Shown: positions 24,189 through 26,867 of the stretch, one piece after another
How positions within the stretch are numbered: position 1 is the first letter of the stretch
How the letters are laid out: every line of letters begins with the position of its first letter
Assembly (NCBI GenBank): GCA_022794295.1
Contig: JAAWEO010000009.1
Coordinates: forward strand, 1-26,867
Direction of reading: 5' to 3'
DNA: 26,867 nt
Source of the DNA: Angelakisella sp.
GTDB taxonomy: Bacteria; Bacillota; Clostridia; Oscillospirales; Ruminococcaceae
Translations under genes and position numbers: made by a program
Notes under the pieces: generated by a model
Told to the model about the DNA's origin: nothing
The model's input: the letters and a program-made list of their open reading frames with translations, nothing else
Database searches by the model: none

Positions 24189-24663
24189 CCTGCTGCGGAT
24201 CAGCGGCATCGAGCCGGAGTCCATCGTGGATGGACCCGGCTTCCGCTATGTGATCTTTACCCAGGGCTGTCCCCACCGCTGCCCCGGCTGCCACAACCCC
24301 CAGACCCACCCCTTTGACGGGGGGGAGCTGGCGGACATCCCCAGGATCCTCCGGGAGATCAGGGAGGACCCCCTTCTCCAGGGGGTGACCTTCTCCGGGG
24401 GGGAGCCCTTCTGCCAGCCGGAGCCCCTCTGTGCCATTGCCCGGGAGGTAAAGGCCATGGGCAGGGATGTGGTCTCCTACTCGGGCTACACCCTGGAGCA
24501 GCTGGCAGAGCTGGGCAAACAGCGCCCCGCCATTGTGGAGCTGCTGAATCTTTGCGATTTTCTCATTGACGGACCCTATTTGGAGGAGCAGCGGGACCTG
24601 ACCCTCCTGTACCGGGGAAGCGCCAACCAGCGCCTGATCGAAAGCCCAGGAAAACTGATCTGA
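24178..24663 (+). CDS. nrdG: anaerobic ribonucleotide reductase activating protein (radical SAM)
   Basis: A 161-residue radical SAM enzyme that uses S-adenosylmethionine and a [4Fe-4S] cluster to create the glycyl radical of the reductase. The cluster motif is C31-PHR-C35-PG-C38. The VDGPGFRYVIFTQG segment before it and FSGGEPFCQ after it are characteristic of the NrdG/PflA group. Length is typical. It starts inside the end of the 51-residue radical-domain gene, so translation of activator and substrate domain is coupled. Confidence 0.95.
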   Translation: MASDLLRISGIEPESIVDGPGFRYVIFTQGCPHRCPGCHNPQTHPFDGGELADIPRILREIREDPLLQGVTFSGGEPFCQPEPLCAIAREVKAMGRDVVSYSGYTLEQLAELGKQRPAIVELLNLCDFLIDGPYLEEQRDLTLLYRGSANQRLIESPGKLI

Positions 24664-24678
24664 AGGAAGGACAACACC

Positions 24679-25539
24679 ATGGGATTTTTGGACAACCTTT
24701 TCGGCAAAAAGAAGCAGGCCCCCGCCCCGGAGGAAAACAAGACCAAAAGCCAGGAGCTCTCCGGTAGTGAGAACCAAGAGGAAAAGGACCGCACCGGTTC
24801 CTTTCTGGGGTTTGTTCTCCTTCGGGAGGCAAAATGGGAGAAGAAAACCACCTTCCGCATTCTCAGGGAGAAGTGGGGTATTACCCCTGATGACGCGGGG
24901 GAGGACCCGGAGAGGGACAAGGACGAGAACATGGCGGTATTCTGGGTGGATGGCACCATGTGCGCCTATTCCCTGATGCCTGCCCCTGTCCCCAACGGGG
25001 AGGCGGAGCACTTTGCCGCCGCCAACTACTTCTGGAGGGAGGCGGTGGAGGTCACCAAGACCCACACCGCCCACCTGCTGATCACCGTTATGGGGGACCC
25101 CAAGGACCCGGTGAAGGCGGCCAAGCTCTTTACCGCCCTGGCGGCCAGCGCCCTGGAGCAGCCGGAGGTGCTGGGCATTTACACCAGCGGCACCGTCCTG
25201 GCCCCGGATCACTATCTTAAGGTGGCCTCGGACATGAAGGACGGGGATCTGCCCATTATGGACTGGATCTATATCGGCCTTTACCAGGGGGAAAAGGGCG
25301 TTTGCGGCTACACCTACGGCCTTTCCTCCTTCGGCCGGGAGGAGATGGAGGTCCTGGACAGCGCCCACGTCCCCGGCGAGATCATGGAATTCCTGTATGA
25401 CCTGTGCCTCTACCTTCTCAAGGGGGATACCTATATCCGGGATGGGGAGACGGTGGGCCATTCGGCGGAGGAAAAGCTTCCGGTGACTCGGTCCAAGGGG
25501 GCGGCCCTGGATGGCATGACCTTGAAGATTGCGTTTTAA
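24679..25539 (+). CDS. DUF4261 family protein, paralogue 1
   Basis: A 286-residue cytoplasmic protein. It opens MGFLDNLFGKKK, an amphipathic/basic leader shared with the next gene, then an acidic linker (about 14-40). The body carries the DUF4261 pattern: AHLLITVMGDPKDPVKAAKLFTALAA split over strands, a GIYTSGTVL segment, LPIMDWIYIGLY and a final YLLKGDTYIRDGETVGHS. The biochemical role of DUF4261 is not known to me. GAAGGAAGGA precedes the ATG, and the gene starts 15 nt after nrdG, so it is probably in the nrd operon. Confidence 0.8.
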   Translation: MGFLDNLFGKKKQAPAPEENKTKSQELSGSENQEEKDRTGSFLGFVLLREAKWEKKTTFRILREKWGITPDDAGEDPERDKDENMAVFWVDGTMCAYSLMPAPVPNGEAEHFAAANYFWREAVEVTKTHTAHLLITVMGDPKDPVKAAKLFTALAASALEQPEVLGIYTSGTVLAPDHYLKVASDMKDGDLPIMDWIYIGLYQGEKGVCGYTYGLSSFGREEMEVLDSAHVPGEIMEFLYDLCLYLLKGDTYIRDGETVGHSAEEKLPVTRSKGAALDGMTLKIAF

Positions 25540-25597
25540 CTAGGGCGACGTATCCCGGTGGTTTTCCCGGGCTTTTACAAAAAAGGAGGACATAACG

Positions 25598-26599
25598 ATG
25601 GGTTTGCTCAGCGGTATTTTCGGCAAAAAGAAGGAGGAGCCGGTTTCTCCTTCGGAGGAAGCAGCGGGGGAGGCCCCCGGGGAGCAGCAGGTATTCCAGC
25701 AGAACCTGGAGGGGGAACACCCTGATTTTCACAAGCTTATCTGGATCCAGCTTCTGTTCCGGGAAAAACCGGAGCGCCCCGCCCCGGAGCTGTTTGCCCA
25801 AAAGCTGGGGGAGAGGCTGGGGTGTGAGATCGACACCATCACCAGCAAGGAGGATGGCATTTACAGCTTTGCGGCCAAGGGCCTTTTGGTGGAATATAAG
25901 GACGAGGTGAAGATTCCCGCCCAGGTTATGACCGCCCAGCCCAGCCCCTTCGAGCCGGAAAAGATCGATGGGTTCCAGCGGAGCCAGCTGTGGGATGTTG
26001 GGGATGGGGAGGAGCTTTTGAACAGCTGCACCCACGCCGTGATGCTCAGCGACTTTATGGCCTCCGGGCTCCCCTACCTGGAGCGCGCCCGGCTTCTTAC
26101 CGCCTGGCTGGAGGCTGCCCTGGAGCTGTATCCCTCCTGCACTGCGGTCTGGACCCCCTCGGCGGGGAAGCTTCTCACCCGGGAACAGGTGGTGAACAAC
26201 CCCATCAAGGGGGACAGCCGCTTCCTGTGGTTCGGGGTAAACGTGCGGTTCTTCAATGTTTCGGACGGTCAGGAAGGGGAAAAGATAATGGACACCATCG
26301 GGCTGTACGCCCTGGGCCTTCCCGATGTTCAGATCCATTTCCGGGATCTGGACCCCAATCATATTTCCAACTATCTTTACAATGTGGGGCAGTACCTTTA
26401 CGACAACGATGTGCCCATTAAGCCCGGGGAGACGGTGGACGGTGTAAACGGCCAGGGGGAGATCGACCGGGGGATCCAGTGGGTGTGCCAGTACGAGAAA
26501 TCCCTGATCCAGCCCCCGCGCCCGGTAATGGATATTTGCCCCGGGCAGTTTGCGGCGGGACGCAGAAGCGGCAGCCGCAACAAGGGGAACAAGAAATAA
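25598..26599 (+). CDS. DUF4261 family protein, paralogue 2
   Basis: A 333-residue paralogue of the preceding protein. It opens MGLLSGIFGKKK, followed by an acidic linker and the DUF4261 core: THAVMLSDFMASG, TAVWTPSAGKLLT, FLWFGVNVRFF, then MDTIGLYALGLPDVQIHFRD split over strands, and YLYDNDVPIKPGETVDGV. It ends with a basic tail (RRSGSRNKGNKK). Function unknown. It has a strong site, AAAGGAGGA, and a short weak hairpin (about 25554-25571) precedes it. A strong terminator follows. Confidence 0.82.
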   Translation: MGLLSGIFGKKKEEPVSPSEEAAGEAPGEQQVFQQNLEGEHPDFHKLIWIQLLFREKPERPAPELFAQKLGERLGCEIDTITSKEDGIYSFAAKGLLVEYKDEVKIPAQVMTAQPSPFEPEKIDGFQRSQLWDVGDGEELLNSCTHAVMLSDFMASGLPYLERARLLTAWLEAALELYPSCTAVWTPSAGKLLTREQVVNNPIKGDSRFLWFGVNVRFFNVSDGQEGEKIMDTIGLYALGLPDVQIHFRDLDPNHISNYLYNVGQYLYDNDVPIKPGETVDGVNGQGEIDRGIQWVCQYEKSLIQPPRPVMDICPGQFAAGRRSGSRNKGNKK

Positions 26600-26610
26600 A
26601 GCCGGAGGGC

Positions 26611-26663
26611 AGAAAAAGAGAGAGGATGGCGGTTCGTCCTCTCTCTTTTTCTGTTTTCTTTTT
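26611..26663. terminator. strong terminator of the nrd-DUF4261 operon
   Basis: A perfect 16-bp stem AGAAAAAGAGAGAGGA (26611-26626) / TCCTCTCTCTTTTTCT (26637-26652) with a 10-nt loop, then a T-rich tail. The A-rich left arm makes it usable in both directions. Confidence 0.9.
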
Positions 26664-26678
26664 GAGGGGGGTGGTGGG

Positions 26679-26695
26679 GGCCGCCTTTGGCGGCC
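26679..26695. repeat. short perfect hairpin
   Basis: GGCCGCC-TTT-GGCGGCC, a 7-bp stem with a 3-nt loop, followed by TTT. Confidence 0.6.
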
Positions 26696-26704
26696 TTTAG
26701 AGGG

Positions 26705-26739
26705 TCGCATGAGATTGGCCCTGGGCCAATCTCATGCGA
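26705..26739. repeat. 35-bp near-perfect palindrome
   Basis: Arms of 17 bp (TCGCATGAGATTGGCCC and its exact complement) around a single T. As RNA or single-stranded DNA it would form a very stable hairpin. There is no T-run, so it is not a standard terminator. Confidence 0.8.
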
Positions 26740-26752
26740 AGGGGGCTGAGGT

Positions 26753-26782
26753 TGCAAAACACCCCACTGGGGTGTATTTGCA
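26753..26782. repeat. 30-bp imperfect inverted repeat
   Basis: TGCAAAACACCCCA (26753-26766) and TGGGGTGTATTTGCA (26768-26782) pair with one bulged base. Confidence 0.65.
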
Positions 26783-26811
26783 GGATAGCTGGGTGCAGGG
26801 CGAGCAGGCTT

Positions 26812-26844
26812 CTACTTTCTTTTTCTATCGCAAAAAGAAAGTAG
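26812..26844. repeat. 13-bp stem inverted repeat, CTACTTTCTTTTT type
   Basis: CTACTTTCTTTTT (26812-26824), 7-nt loop, AAAAAGAAAGTAG (26832-26844), followed by CAAAGAAAAA. Just upstream, GGGTGCAGGGCGA (26791-26803) repeats the 13-mer that follows the 90-nt repeat after dnaB. No gene is seen from here to the window end. Confidence 0.7.
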
Positions 26845-26867
26845 CAAAGAAAAATGCTCACTCCGTA

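Noticed and set aside
22200..24224. A 674-codon minus-strand open frame opposite nrdD
   Set aside because: Shadow of nrdD; no signals or recognisable domain.

Overview
The window looks like chromosome of an anaerobic, GC-rich (about 60-65 % by eye) low-branching Firmicute. It is most like the gut Oscillospiraceae (the Flavonifractor / Intestinimonas / Lawsonibacter type). That placement is an inference from four things seen here: strongly GC-biased third codon positions; the classic Firmicutes order gdpP-rplI-dnaB; the run tilS-hpt-ftsH; and the oxygen-sensitive class III ribonucleotide reductase genes nrdD/nrdG. No rRNA, tRNA, CRISPR array, integrase, phage gene or transposase was found.

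Layout. 1-250: convergent gap with the possible tail of a plus-strand gene and a 90-nt structured repeat. 238-1883 (minus): iscU and iscS behind a good promoter that carries an IscR-like palindrome. 1983-2916 (minus): rnhA and a LURP-one-like gene. 2917-3602: a 686-bp gap with iterated motifs, a promoter and a structured leader about 310 nt long for rnj. 3603-5998: RNase J and a 48-residue protein. 6187-10049: gdpP-rplI-dnaB. 10229-15397: a SUKH protein, tilS, hpt, ftsH and a small zinc-ribbon protein, ending in a terminator. 15553-17271: a lipoprotein made of two internal repeats. 17322-18738 (minus): the hicA/hicB toxin-antitoxin pair with its operator, and an unknown gene. 18837-20944: a 2-hydroxyacid dehydrogenase and an aminotransferase, overlapping by 4 nt. 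20944-21192: a 249-bp MITE-like element. 21603-26599: an NrdR-box-controlled operon of nrdD, a separate 51-codon glycyl-radical gene, nrdG and two DUF4261 paralogues. 26600-26867: a terminator followed by a cluster of strong hairpins and repeats.

How the parts fit. Most of the window is housekeeping: Fe-S assembly, RNA turnover, c-di-AMP turnover, replication, tRNA modification, purine salvage, membrane proteolysis and anaerobic dNTP synthesis. The dehydrogenase/aminotransferase pair suggests amino-acid fermentation through 2-oxo and 2-hydroxy acids.

The two most unusual observations are these. (1) The anaerobic ribonucleotide reductase appears to be split. The large NrdD chain stops after its zinc region, and the glycyl-radical tail is a separate 51-residue protein with its own ribosome binding site. 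(2) A 90-nt repeat occurs twice, ungapped at 71/90 identity. Each copy puts the TAG stop codon of a housekeeping gene (iscU, dnaB) in the loop of a hairpin, and three base pairs show compensatory changes between the copies.
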